Below are positions 31,847 to 41,170 of a stretch of 64,000 nucleotides of DNA, piece after piece; the stretch's first letter is position 1; each line of letters begins with the position of its first letter. The position numbers were made by a program, and so were the translations under genes. Source of the stretch: DATBGE01 sp036558125 (GTDB taxonomy: Bacteria > Gemmatimonadota > Gemmatimonadetes > Gemmatimonadales > GWC2-71-9). The notes beneath the pieces were generated by a model, which saw nothing but the letters and a program-made list of their open reading frames with translations, ran no database searches and was not told where the DNA came from. The DNA is taken from positions 1-64,000 of the forward strand of contig DATBGE010000026.1 of the NCBI GenBank assembly GCA_036558125.1, given 5' to 3'.

Positions 31847-33421
31847 ATGACCACCGAAAACGTAAACGTCACCATCAACGGCCTGACGCTGGCTGTCCCC
31901 AAAGGGACGACCATCATCGAGGCCGCCAAGCAGGCTGGGGTGTTGATCCCTCACTACTGCTACCACCCGTCGTTGCCATCCCCGGCGGTGTGCCGCATGT
32001 GCCTGGTCGAGGTGGAGAAGGCACCCAAGCTCATGCCGGCCTGCGTCACTACTGTGGCCGAAGGGCAGGTCGTCCACGTTGACAGCGAGCAAGCCAAGAA
32101 GGCGCGCGAGGGCGTCCTCGAGCTGTTGCTGATCAACCATCCGCTCGACTGTCCGATCTGCGATCAGGCCGGCGAGTGCGAGCTGCAGAACTACGTCTTC
32201 CAGGAAGGCCGGGCCGGCACCCGGTACAGCGAGTACGCCAAGCGCTACAACCCGGTCGAAGAGTTCGGCCCCGACGTGCTTTACGTCGCCAACCGGTGCA
32301 TCCTCTGCACCCGTTGCGTGCGGTTCATGGACGACGTGGCGGGCGAGGCCGTGCTCAACGTTTCGGAGCGGGGAGACCGGGCTTTCATCGGCATCGACCC
32401 CGAGCACGAGTTGGATCATCCCTGGGCCGGCAACGTTGTGGACCTCTGCCCGGTCGGATCGCTCATCTCGAAGGACTTCCTGCACAAGGCTCGGGCCTGG
32501 GACCTGGACAAGACCGGGAGCGTCTGCACCGGATGCAGCCAGGGATGCAACATCCTGATTGACACCCGTGATGCGGCGGTGGTGCGTCTGCGGCCACGGC
32601 CTAATCTCGAAGTGAATCGCCATTTCATTTGCGATCACGGCCGGATGAACTACCGCTGGATGAACCGGGGCGACCGGATCGAGGCCCCCCTGGTACGCGA
32701 GGGCCAGCGTCTCGTCGCCACCGACTGGGATCAGGCCCTGGCCCGCGTGGTGAAGGCGGTCCGTCAGGGTGGGCCGGCCGTCGTGCTGGCGTCGGGCCGC
32801 GCCTCGACCGAGTCCCTGGGAATGGTCAAGCGCCTGCTCGAGGCAACGAAACTGACCGCCGCTGTCCAGTTGCCCCAGGGAGACGAGGCGCCACTCAAAG
32901 GTGTTCCCAACCTGGCACTTCGGAAGGAACGGGCGCCTAACGGAGAAGGCGCGCGGATTCTGGGCTACACCACCGAATGGAGTGCGGCGCTCAAGGCGGC
33001 GGCGAGCTCATCACTCGTCGTTCTGCTCGATGTCGAGTTGACCGAAGCCGAAGCGGCCCAGGTGAGCAAGGCCAACACGGTGATTGTCTTCGGGACGGTG
33101 CAGTCGCAGGAGCTGGCCGGTGCTACCGTCGTCCTCCCGGTCACTAATGTGGCCGAGGAGATGGGCACCTTCGTGAACCGCGACCGCCGGGTTCAGCGCT
33201 ATGACCAGGCGAAGCCCAGCCCCGGTATGGCCCAACCCGCGTGGTGGGCCGCGTCGGCCGCGTTGGCGTTAATCTCCGGCAAGCCGGCTCCTGCTGGCGT
33301 GGCATCCGCTTTCGACCTGATCGCGGCGAGTGTCCCCGCTCTCAATGGACTCACCTTCGCCGGGCTCGGCTTCACCGGCCGGGTCGCCGAGAAGCCGGTC
33401 GCGGCGGGAGCCGCCTCATGA
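31847..33421 (+). CDS. nuoG: NADH-quinone oxidoreductase subunit G, short form
   Basis: A 524-residue subunit. It has the N-terminal ferredoxin domain (HYCYHPSLPSPAVCRMC plus a later Cys), the His-Cys cluster motif (HPLDCPICDQAGEC) and two further 4Fe-4S sets (CILCTRC with DLCPVG). The N7 motif is intact as C-x2-C-x3-C-x27-C from about residue 225. The molybdopterin-like domain after it is short: many NuoG proteins run to 680-900 residues. It is nevertheless in frame to the nuoH overlap, so I read it as a compact natural form. Confidence 0.94.
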   Translation: MTTENVNVTINGLTLAVPKGTTIIEAAKQAGVLIPHYCYHPSLPSPAVCRMCLVEVEKAPKLMPACVTTVAEGQVVHVDSEQAKKAREGVLELLLINHPLDCPICDQAGECELQNYVFQEGRAGTRYSEYAKRYNPVEEFGPDVLYVANRCILCTRCVRFMDDVAGEAVLNVSERGDRAFIGIDPEHELDHPWAGNVVDLCPVGSLISKDFLHKARAWDLDKTGSVCTGCSQGCNILIDTRDAAVVRLRPRPNLEVNRHFICDHGRMNYRWMNRGDRIEAPLVREGQRLVATDWDQALARVVKAVRQGGPAVVLASGRASTESLGMVKRLLEATKLTAAVQLPQGDEAPLKGVPNLALRKERAPNGEGARILGYTTEWSAALKAAASSSLVVLLDVELTEAEAAQVSKANTVIVFGTVQSQELAGATVVLPVTNVAEEMGTFVNRDRRVQRYDQAKPSPGMAQPAWWAASAALALISGKPAPAGVASAFDLIAASVPALNGLTFAGLGFTGRVAEKPVAAGAAS

Positions 33422-34659
33422 CTCCCGAGATGAAGGGGTTCCTGCTCCTCACCGTGGTGAAGCTGGTCGCGATCTTTACGATCACGCTGATCGGGGTGGC
33501 ATACCTGACGCTGGTCGAGCGAAAACTCTGTGCCTGGATGCAGTACCGGCTGGGGCCCAATCGGGTCGGACCGAACGGATGGTTCCAGCCGCTCGCCGAC
33601 GGGCTCAAGAACATTCTCAAGGAAGAGACGTTCCCCCGCGACGCCAACAAGATCCTCTTCGTCCTGGCGCCGGCGTTATCGCTCATCCCCGCAACCATGA
33701 TGTCGCTGGTGCTGCCCTGGGCGGCGCCGTTGCCGGTGGAGTTTGATTTCGCCCTGCCGTTGCTGGGTCGCTTCGTGCATCACGGGCTGATGCCCATCGC
33801 GGTCGCCGATCTTCCGATCGGGTTTCTCTTCGTGATCGCCATCGGCTCGATGGGCGTCTACGGGATCGCCCTGGCCGGCTGGTCGTCGAATAACAAGTAC
33901 AGCCTGCTTGGTGGGCTCCGGGCCAGCGCCCAGATGGTTTCCTACGAAGTCGCGATGGGGCTGAGCCTCATCCCGATCGTTTTGCTGACTGGTAACGTCT
34001 CGTTCGGAGAGATCATCGCCCGGCAGCAGGCGGGACTCTGGTTCGTGCTCCCGCTCTTCCTTTCCTTCTTCATGTTCATGGTTTCGGCCTTCGCGGAGAC
34101 CAACCGGGTTCCGTTCGATCTGCCAGAAGCCGAATCGGAGCTCATCGCGGGATATCACACCGAATACAGTGCGATGAAATTCTCGCTCTTCTTCATCGCC
34201 GAGTATGCCAACATGATCACCGCATCTGCGATGATGGTGGTCCTCTTCTTCGGCGGCTGGGACCTCCCTGGGCACTGGGACGAGAGTGGCGGTCTGATCC
34301 AGACGCTGGTGACCGGCGTCTGGATGTTCATTAAGACCTTCTTCTTCCTCTTCGTGTTCATCTGGGTCCGGTGGACGTTGCCCCGGTTCCGCTATGACCA
34401 GCTGATGTCGCTGGGCTGGAAGGTGCTGATGCCGATCGGGCTCGCCTACGTAATGCTGGTGGGCCTCGGGATCTACGGGGTGGATACCCTGATGAGCGGC
34501 AGCCCGGAGTGGATCAAGATGGGCGCTCTCTTCCTGCTCAACCTTCCTCTCATGTTTCTGGTTTTCCTAGTGCTCGATCGCGGGCGCCTGGTCAGCGGCT
34601 CGGCGGCACGCCGGGTCGCGGCTCCCCCGGTGCACCCGGGGGCTGAGGAGGCGGCATGA
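33418..34659 (+). CDS. nuoH: NADH-quinone oxidoreductase subunit H
   Basis: A 413-residue membrane subunit linking the quinone site to the proton channels. Motifs are LVERKLCAWMQYRLGPNRVGPNGWFQPLAD at the N-terminus (given here only as a landmark at about residues 33-62), the acidic loop AETNRVPFDLPEAESELIAGYHTEYS at about 225-250, and FIWVRWTLPRFRYDQLM near the C-terminus. ATG 33418 overlaps the nuoG stop. The longer frame from 33241 is nuoG sequence. Confidence 0.95.
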   Translation: MTPEMKGFLLLTVVKLVAIFTITLIGVAYLTLVERKLCAWMQYRLGPNRVGPNGWFQPLADGLKNILKEETFPRDANKILFVLAPALSLIPATMMSLVLPWAAPLPVEFDFALPLLGRFVHHGLMPIAVADLPIGFLFVIAIGSMGVYGIALAGWSSNNKYSLLGGLRASAQMVSYEVAMGLSLIPIVLLTGNVSFGEIIARQQAGLWFVLPLFLSFFMFMVSAFAETNRVPFDLPEAESELIAGYHTEYSAMKFSLFFIAEYANMITASAMMVVLFFGGWDLPGHWDESGGLIQTLVTGVWMFIKTFFFLFVFIWVRWTLPRFRYDQLMSLGWKVLMPIGLAYVMLVGLGIYGVDTLMSGSPEWIKMGALFLLNLPLMFLVFLVLDRGRLVSGSAARRVAAPPVHPGAEEAA

Positions 34660-35162
34660 CGATCGGCGTGAAGGTGATGAAGCGCCCGGAGGCCCAGGTC
34701 AGTTACGTCCGGGCCGCGCTCAAGGGCATGGGGCTCACGTTCAAGAAGCTGTTCGAGCCGAAGGTCACGATGGAGTACCCCGAAGCCAAGAGCACCGCGG
34801 ACTACACGATTTCTTCCCGCTGGCGCGGCACCCACCGGATGCTCACCGACGAGCAGGGCCGGTCCAAGTGCGTCGCCTGCGGACTCTGTCCGCAGATCTG
34901 CCCGGCCAATTGCATCAAGCTGGTGCCGGGGGAGGACGAGGAGGGGAACCGGTACCCGCTGATCTATGAGATCGACGAATTCCGCTGCGTGTTCTGCGGA
35001 TATTGCCAGGAAGTCTGCCCCGAAGAGGCGATTCACGTCGGGGTGCACTTCGAGAATTCCGAGTACAGCCGGGATCGTTTCGTATACGACCTCGAGCGGC
35101 TCTCTTCCCAGACGCACAGCGTTTCGACGCTGTGGGATCCCACCGATCCCAAGGGTGAATAG
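34656..35162 (+). CDS. nuoI: NADH-quinone oxidoreductase subunit I
   Basis: A 168-residue ferredoxin-like subunit carrying clusters N6a and N6b. Two complete CxxCxxCxxxC(P) motifs are seen: CVACGLCPQICPANC and CVFCGYCQEVCPEEA. It links NuoG to NuoB in the electron path. It overlaps nuoH by 4 bp, and nuoJ starts immediately at its stop codon. Confidence 0.96.
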   Translation: MTIGVKVMKRPEAQVSYVRAALKGMGLTFKKLFEPKVTMEYPEAKSTADYTISSRWRGTHRMLTDEQGRSKCVACGLCPQICPANCIKLVPGEDEEGNRYPLIYEIDEFRCVFCGYCQEVCPEEAIHVGVHFENSEYSRDRFVYDLERLSSQTHSVSTLWDPTDPKGE

Positions 35163-35720
35163 ATGACCGAGGCGGTCTTCTACCTGTTTGCTACGATAGC
35201 GGTGCTGTCGGCGCTCCTCTGTGTGACTCAGCGCAACCCGATCGCGTCCGCCTTCTGGTTGATCTCCACCATGCTCTGTCTGGCGGGCATCTTCGTCCTG
35301 CTCAACGCCCAGTTCATCGGGATCATTCAGGTCCTGGTGTACGCCGGAGCGGTCATGGTGCTCTTCCTCTTCGTCATCATGCTGCTGAACCTGGGCCGCG
35401 AGGAATCCGATCTCAAGCGCTGGCCGATCTGGATCGTGGCCGCCGGTGTCGTTGTCCTGCTGCTGGCTGAATTGGCCGCGTTGCCGCACTACAGCGCAGA
35501 GCGCTTGGCGCTGGAATACACCGGCTCGAGCCGGCTCGCCGATCCGGGATTGGTGTTTGAGGTCGGGAAGGCCGCGGCCGAGTCCACTGCGACGCAGGGC
35601 GTCACCGGAGTGATCGCGGCCCCGCTGTTCCAGAACTATCTGATTCCCTTCGAGCTCACTTCGGTGCTCCTGCTCACCGCGATCGTCGGGGCAGTGGTGC
35701 TGGCGAAGCGGAGGGTCTGA
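35163..35720 (+). CDS. nuoJ: NADH-quinone oxidoreductase subunit J
   Basis: A 185-residue membrane subunit with five hydrophobic segments. The conserved third-helix stretch VLVYAGAVMVLFLFVIMLL is intact. The loop between the last two helices (about residues 110-145) is longer than the core and polar. It shares its last base with the nuoK start. Confidence 0.94.
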   Translation: MTEAVFYLFATIAVLSALLCVTQRNPIASAFWLISTMLCLAGIFVLLNAQFIGIIQVLVYAGAVMVLFLFVIMLLNLGREESDLKRWPIWIVAAGVVVLLLAELAALPHYSAERLALEYTGSSRLADPGLVFEVGKAAAESTATQGVTGVIAAPLFQNYLIPFELTSVLLLTAIVGAVVLAKRRV

Positions 35721-36016
35721 TGCTGCTGGCTCAGTCGCTGGGTCTCTCGGCGATTCTCTTCGCCATCGGTGTCGCCGGGGTGCTGATCCGGCGTAACGCG
35801 ATCGTGCTGTTCATGTGCATCGAGCTCATGCTCAATGCCGTGAACCTGACATTCGTCGCCCTGGCGCAGGCCCACGGTCTGGGTGGCCAGGTGTTCGTCT
35901 TCTTCGTCATGACGGTCGCCGCCGCGGAGGCCGCCGTGGGCCTCGCGATCATCATCGCCATGTTCCGGCACCACCGCTCGGTGGATCTCGGAAACGTCAA
36001 CCTGCTCAGGGGCTGA
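35720..36016 (+). CDS. nuoK: NADH-quinone oxidoreductase subunit K
   Basis: A 98-residue three-helix membrane subunit. The proton-relay glutamates are in CIELMLNAVNL (helix 2) and AAAEAAVGLAI (helix 3). The stop overlaps the nuoL ATG by one base. Confidence 0.95.
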   Translation: MLLAQSLGLSAILFAIGVAGVLIRRNAIVLFMCIELMLNAVNLTFVALAQAHGLGGQVFVFFVMTVAAAEAAVGLAIIIAMFRHHRSVDLGNVNLLRG

Positions 36017-38070
36017 TGCATCTGCCGTCGGATCTTCTCGCCACTCTCGGGCAGGGCCCGGAGACGGCGCTGCCGGAAAATCTGAACCTCCTGGTCGGGC
36101 TGATCCTGGGGCTCCCGCTCCTGGGCTTCCTGCTGAATGGAGCGCTCTCGCTCTGGCAGCCACGGGCCAAGGCGGCGGTCTCGATCATCGGCGCCGGAGT
36201 ACTCCTCGGCGCATTCGCGACGGCACTGGTGGCCTTCAAGCAACTGGCTCCGGTGTGGCAGGCCGACCCCGAAGCCGCACCGATCGTCACCTTCTGGAGC
36301 TGGCTCCCGGTCGGGGATCTCCAGGTCGACTTCTCCTTCCTGCTCGATCACTTGTCGATGGTGATGCTGCTCGTGGTGACAGGCGTGGGGAGCCTGATCC
36401 ACCTCTTCAGCGTCGGCTACATGCGGTCGGACGAGGGCTACCCGAGATACTTCGCGTACCTCAACCTGTTCGTCGCCTTCATGCTGGTCCTGGTACTGGG
36501 AGCCAGCTTCCCGATGATGTTCATCGGGTGGGAGGGCGTCGGCCTCTGCTCCTACCTCCTGATCGGCTTCTGGTTCTCCGAAAAGGCCAACGCCGACGCC
36601 GGCAAGAAGGCCTTCATCGTGAATCGGATCGGGGACTTTGGTTTCCTGATCGCCATGTTCATGATGTGGCAGGTATTCGGAAGCCTGAACTTCGCCGAAG
36701 TGTTCGGCCGGGCGCCCGAGGTCCTGCCGGCCGGTGGTGCCCTGGTTACCGCGATCACCCTGTTCCTCTTTCTGGGCTGTACCGGGAAGTCGGCCCAGAT
36801 CCCGCTCTACATCTGGTTGCCCGACGCGATGGCCGGCCCGACGCCGGTCTCCGCCCTGATCCACGCCGCCACGATGGTGACCGCCGGGGTGTATCTCGTC
36901 GCCCGGGCCAATGTGCTCTTTGCGCTGGCGCCGGTGAGCCAGACCGTGGTCGCAGGTATCGGCGCCCTCACGGCGCTCTTCGCCGCGACGATCGGCCTCC
37001 GCCAGTACGACATCAAGCGCGTCCTGGCCTACTCAACCGTCTCCCAGCTCGGCTACATGTTTCTGGGCGTGGGGACCGGAGCCATCACCGCCGGCATCTT
37101 CCATCTCGCCACCCACGCCTTCTTCAAGGCGCTGCTCTTCCTCGGATCGGGAAGCGTGATCCACGCGATGCACCATGCCTATCACGCGACCCACTCGCAC
37201 GAGGATGCTCAGGACATGCGCAATATGGGTGGCCTGCGGCACCATCTCCCGATCACCTGGGTCCTGATGTGGATTGCGACCCTGGCCATCGCCGGAATTC
37301 CTCCCTTCGCCGGTTTCTTCTCCAAGGATGAGATCCTGGCCTTCGCCTTCGGTCGCGGCGAGCACCAGCCAATCTTCCGGGTCTTCTGGGCCATGGGAGC
37401 GACGGCCGCCTTGATCACCGCGTTCTATATGGCGCGGCTCATGGCGATGACTTTCCATGGAGAGAACCGGACCGGAGCAAAAGAGAAGGAGCACCTGCAC
37501 GAGGCGCCGTGGATCATGACCGGGCCACTCGTAATCCTCGGGCTCCTCAGTCTGGCCGGTGGCTGGCTCAACCTGCCGGAGTTTGCCAAGGCGATTGGCC
37601 CGACCGAGCTGCTGCACCACTGGCTCGAGCCGGTTACCGCCGCAGCCACGAAGATCGTGGGAGAGCCCGTGTTACCCCATGGCTCAACCGAGACGACCCT
37701 CATCGGCATCGCCATAGCCATCGCCATCATCGGGTTGGTATGGGGTTACCGGAGCACGGTCGGCCGCGCCATCGTCCCGGCCCACGAGGCGGCGCCGGAC
37801 GAGGGATTCTGGAGAGTGCTCTACCACAAGTACTACATCGACGAGCTCTACGACGCGATCATCGTCCGCCCGTTGGCGACACTGTCCCGGGTCGTGCTGT
37901 GGCGGAAGGTGGACCAGGGCCTGATCGATGGCGCCGCGGTGAACGGATCCGCCGGCCTGATGCGGGCGCTGGGCTGGATCGGCGGCCGGCTGCAGACCGG
38001 CCAGGTGGGGGTCTACGTCGCGGTCTTCGTCGTGGGGGCGTTGTACGTCCTCGGCAGGTTGGTTTGGTAA
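36016..38070 (+). CDS. nuoL: NADH-quinone oxidoreductase subunit L
   Basis: A 684-residue antiporter-like proton-pumping subunit with the long lateral helix at the C-terminus. Key regions are FIGWEGVGLCSYLLIGFWF (channel Glu) and GKSAQIPLYIWLPDAM (channel Lys). FKALLFLGSGSVIHAMHH follows, ending in the His-rich loop. ATG 36016 overlaps nuoK. An upstream in-frame extension from 35815 lies in nuoK. nuoM follows after 24 bp. Confidence 0.95.
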   Translation: MHLPSDLLATLGQGPETALPENLNLLVGLILGLPLLGFLLNGALSLWQPRAKAAVSIIGAGVLLGAFATALVAFKQLAPVWQADPEAAPIVTFWSWLPVGDLQVDFSFLLDHLSMVMLLVVTGVGSLIHLFSVGYMRSDEGYPRYFAYLNLFVAFMLVLVLGASFPMMFIGWEGVGLCSYLLIGFWFSEKANADAGKKAFIVNRIGDFGFLIAMFMMWQVFGSLNFAEVFGRAPEVLPAGGALVTAITLFLFLGCTGKSAQIPLYIWLPDAMAGPTPVSALIHAATMVTAGVYLVARANVLFALAPVSQTVVAGIGALTALFAATIGLRQYDIKRVLAYSTVSQLGYMFLGVGTGAITAGIFHLATHAFFKALLFLGSGSVIHAMHHAYHATHSHEDAQDMRNMGGLRHHLPITWVLMWIATLAIAGIPPFAGFFSKDEILAFAFGRGEHQPIFRVFWAMGATAALITAFYMARLMAMTFHGENRTGAKEKEHLHEAPWIMTGPLVILGLLSLAGGWLNLPEFAKAIGPTELLHHWLEPVTAAATKIVGEPVLPHGSTETTLIGIAIAIAIIGLVWGYRSTVGRAIVPAHEAAPDEGFWRVLYHKYYIDELYDAIIVRPLATLSRVVLWRKVDQGLIDGAAVNGSAGLMRALGWIGGRLQTGQVGVYVAVFVVGALYVLGRLVW

Positions 38071-38094
38071 GACGGCACTTCTAACTCGACCGAA

Positions 38095-39657
38095 ATGCAA
38101 GACTTCCTGTTCGGACTGAATTACCACGCCTGGATCCTGACCGCGCTGCTGGTGCTGCCGCTGGTTGGCGTGCTGCCGGTGCTGCTGGCGCCTTCCGCAC
38201 GCGCCAAGCACATCGCCCTCGTGGTCACCATTCTTGAGTTCCTGCTCTCAGCGGGACTCTGGTGGGCTTTCGATCCGACCTCAGGCGGGATCCAGTTCGG
38301 CGTCGTGGCGCCCTGGCTGCCGCAGTGGGGCATCAATTACCGGGTCGGTCTCGACGGCATTTCGCTCTTCATGGTGCTGCTATCGACCGGGCTGATGCCG
38401 TTGGCGGTGCTCGGGAGCTGGAAATACATCACCGAGCGGGAGCGGGGCTACTACGCGCTCATGCTCACCCTGACGACGGGCATGCTCGGGGTATTTCTCG
38501 CCCTGGATCTCTTCGTCTTCTATGTCTTCTGGGAAGTGATGCTGATCCCGATGTACTTCATCATCGGGGTCTGGGGCGGCAAGAACCGGCTCTACGCGGC
38601 CATCAAGTTCTTCATCTACACCTTCCTTGGCTCGCTCCTCATGCTGGTGGCGATCCTCGTCATGGTCTGGAAGGTGGCCGAGAGCAGCGGAACGATTTCG
38701 TTCGCTTATGCGGACCTGCTGGACAACGCGCCCAGGCTGGGAACCATCGCTCCCTGGCTCTTCGCGGCGTTCTTCCTGGCGTTCGCGATCAAAGTGCCGA
38801 TGTTCCCCTTCCACACCTGGCTGCCCGACGCCCACGTCGAGGCCCCCACCGCGGGCAGCGTGATCCTGGCCAGCATCCTCCTCAAGATGGGGACCTACGG
38901 CTTCCTTCGGTTCGCCGTGCCGTTCTTCCCCGAGGTGGCTCTGAGCCCCGTCGTCACGACGGTAGTGCTCGTCTCGGCCGTTGTGGGCATCATCTACGGT
39001 GCCCTGGTCGCCATGGTCCAGCCGGACGTGAAGAAACTGGTGGCGTACTCCTCGGTAAGCCATCTCGGATTCGTGATGCTCGGCATCTGGGCCGGATCGC
39101 TTCAGAGCGTGCAGGGCGCCCTGATGATCATGATCGGTCACGGCCTCTCCACCGGCGCCTTGTTCTTCCTGATCGGCATGCTGTACGAGCGGCGCCACAC
39201 CAGGGAGATCGCGGCCTACGGCGGCCTGGCCAGGGTGGTGCCGGTGCTGAGCCTGATCTTCGTCGTGACCTCGCTCGCCTCGATCGGACTTCCCGGCCTG
39301 AACGGTTTCGTGGGCGAATTCCTGGTGCTGCTCGGCAGCTTCGCCCGCCATCCCTGGGCGACCGGCCTTGCCACGACCGGCGTGATCTTCGCCGCGATGT
39401 ACCTGCTGCCCGCCGTGCAGCGGATCTTCTTCAATAAGCTGGACAATCCCGCCAACGAACACCTGTCGGACCTGACCCCACGCGAGCTCTGGGTCATGCT
39501 CCCGCTGATCTTCGGCATGGTCTGGCTCGGTCTCTATCCCAAGCCGGTGTTGACCCGCATGGAAGCGGCGTCGAAGCACTTTGTAGAGTTGACTCAGCCG
39601 GGGAGGGATCACTACTCCGCGCCGAGTGAAGAGATCCACGCGGAGCGCGCTCGATGA
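38095..39657 (+). CDS. nuoM: NADH-quinone oxidoreductase subunit M
   Basis: A 520-residue antiporter-like subunit with about 14 hydrophobic segments. FYVFWEVMLIPMYFIIGVWGG contains the channel Glu. IKVPMFPFHTWLPDAHVEAPT carries the conserved Lys and the HTWLPDAH signature. It overlaps nuoN by 4 bp. Confidence 0.95.
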   Translation: MQDFLFGLNYHAWILTALLVLPLVGVLPVLLAPSARAKHIALVVTILEFLLSAGLWWAFDPTSGGIQFGVVAPWLPQWGINYRVGLDGISLFMVLLSTGLMPLAVLGSWKYITERERGYYALMLTLTTGMLGVFLALDLFVFYVFWEVMLIPMYFIIGVWGGKNRLYAAIKFFIYTFLGSLLMLVAILVMVWKVAESSGTISFAYADLLDNAPRLGTIAPWLFAAFFLAFAIKVPMFPFHTWLPDAHVEAPTAGSVILASILLKMGTYGFLRFAVPFFPEVALSPVVTTVVLVSAVVGIIYGALVAMVQPDVKKLVAYSSVSHLGFVMLGIWAGSLQSVQGALMIMIGHGLSTGALFFLIGMLYERRHTREIAAYGGLARVVPVLSLIFVVTSLASIGLPGLNGFVGEFLVLLGSFARHPWATGLATTGVIFAAMYLLPAVQRIFFNKLDNPANEHLSDLTPRELWVMLPLIFGMVWLGLYPKPVLTRMEAASKHFVELTQPGRDHYSAPSEEIHAERAR

Positions 39658-41162
39658 CGCCGACGCTCGATCTCACCTCCCCGCTCGGGATGACGATCTC
39701 CCTCACACCGGAGATCGTCCTCTCGATCTGCGCGATGCTGGTGCTGCTGGTCGTGAGCTGGCGCCACCAGACCGCGGCCGACAGCCGTCTCGCGGGCTGG
39801 CTCAGCGTCGCCTCGCTCATCGTGACCGGCGCGGCGCTCGCCTGGCTGACCGCGCAGCAGTTCGAAAGCGAAGGACTGCCGTTCATGGTCGCGCTGGACG
39901 GTTTCCGCTATCTCTCTTCGGCCCTGGTGCTCCTGCTCGCACTCGCCAGCACGCTGCTCTCGATCGGCTACCTGGAGCGCGAGGGGCTCACCGCTCCCGA
40001 GTATTACGTGTTGCTGCTGTTGGGGACCGTCGGCCTGCTGTTCATGACCGCCTCGCAGGACCTCATCGTCTTCTTCCTCGCGTTGGAGACGATGTCCATG
40101 GCAGTCTACGTGCTGGCGGGCTATGACCGGAGAAGCCCCGCTTCATCCGAAGCCGGCCTCAAGTACTTCCTCATCGGCGCCTTCGCTTCCGGGTTCTTGC
40201 TTTACGGGATTGCCTTGCTGTACGGCTCGACCGGCAGCACCAACCTGGCGCTGATCGGGGCCCAGTTCGCCGATCGCCCGATGCCCGGCATGGCCTTGAT
40301 CGGCATGGGTCTGCTCCTGATCGGGTTCGGTTTCAAGGTGGCGGCGGTCCCCTTCCACATGTGGACCCCCGATGTCTACGAGGGCGCTCCGACTCCGGTC
40401 ACCGGATTCATGGCGACGGGGGTCAAGGCGGCGGCATTCGTTGCCTTTGCCCGCGTCCTGCTCTCCTGCTTCCCTCAGGCGGCGCCGCAATGGCGGCCGC
40501 TGATCTGGGTGCTCGCCGTGGTGACGATGATCCTGGGCAATCTCGTGGCCCTCAACCAGACATCGCTCAAGCGGCTGCTGGCGTACAGCTCGGTCGCCCA
40601 CGCCGGATATCTCCTGGTCGCGCTCTGGCCGGGCAGCCCGCTCGGCACCGCGTCATTGCTGCTGTATCTCTTCGCGTACGGCGTGACCACGCTTGCCGCA
40701 TTCGGGATCCTGGGCGCATTGGGCACCGGCGGAGAGCGAAACGTCACGCTGGCTGAGATCTCCGGCTTATCCCAGAGCCGCCCCTGGCTCGCCTTGGGCC
40801 TCGCGGTCTGCATGCTCTCTTTGCTGGGCTTCCCCGGCACGCTCGGGTTCATCGGGAAGTGGTACATCCTCTCGGCGGTGATCGCGGAGAAGAACGCCCC
40901 CCTCGCTGTGGTGCTGGTCCTGACCACAGTGGTCTCGGCGGGATACTACCTCCCGGTGATCATGGCGATGTACATGCGTCCTGCCCGGGCACCGCTGGTC
41001 TACCACGCGGTCCGGCTGGCACCGGCCGCCGCGGCCACGGTCGCGATCGCCATCATCGCGACGCTGGTGTTCGGGATTTGGCCCACGGAACTCCTCAACG
41101 CCGCAGGAGCCAGCGCGGCGTCGCTGCTGAATAGCGCTGCCTCCGCGGTAGCCGGCCGCTAG
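39654..41162 (+). CDS. nuoN: NADH-quinone oxidoreductase subunit N
   Basis: A 502-residue antiporter-like subunit, last of the 14 nuo genes. FFLALETMSMAVYVLAGYDR has the channel Glu. FKVAAVPFHMWTPDVYEGAPTPV is the NuoN signature. The operon encodes no NuoCD fusion and no extra subunits. The next gene starts 8 bp later without a terminator, so transcription probably continues. Confidence 0.95.
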   Translation: MTPTLDLTSPLGMTISLTPEIVLSICAMLVLLVVSWRHQTAADSRLAGWLSVASLIVTGAALAWLTAQQFESEGLPFMVALDGFRYLSSALVLLLALASTLLSIGYLEREGLTAPEYYVLLLLGTVGLLFMTASQDLIVFFLALETMSMAVYVLAGYDRRSPASSEAGLKYFLIGAFASGFLLYGIALLYGSTGSTNLALIGAQFADRPMPGMALIGMGLLLIGFGFKVAAVPFHMWTPDVYEGAPTPVTGFMATGVKAAAFVAFARVLLSCFPQAAPQWRPLIWVLAVVTMILGNLVALNQTSLKRLLAYSSVAHAGYLLVALWPGSPLGTASLLLYLFAYGVTTLAAFGILGALGTGGERNVTLAEISGLSQSRPWLALGLAVCMLSLLGFPGTLGFIGKWYILSAVIAEKNAPLAVVLVLTTVVSAGYYLPVIMAMYMRPARAPLVYHAVRLAPAAAATVAIAIIATLVFGIWPTELLNAAGASAASLLNSAASAVAGR

Positions 41163-41170
41163 GAGCGGGC

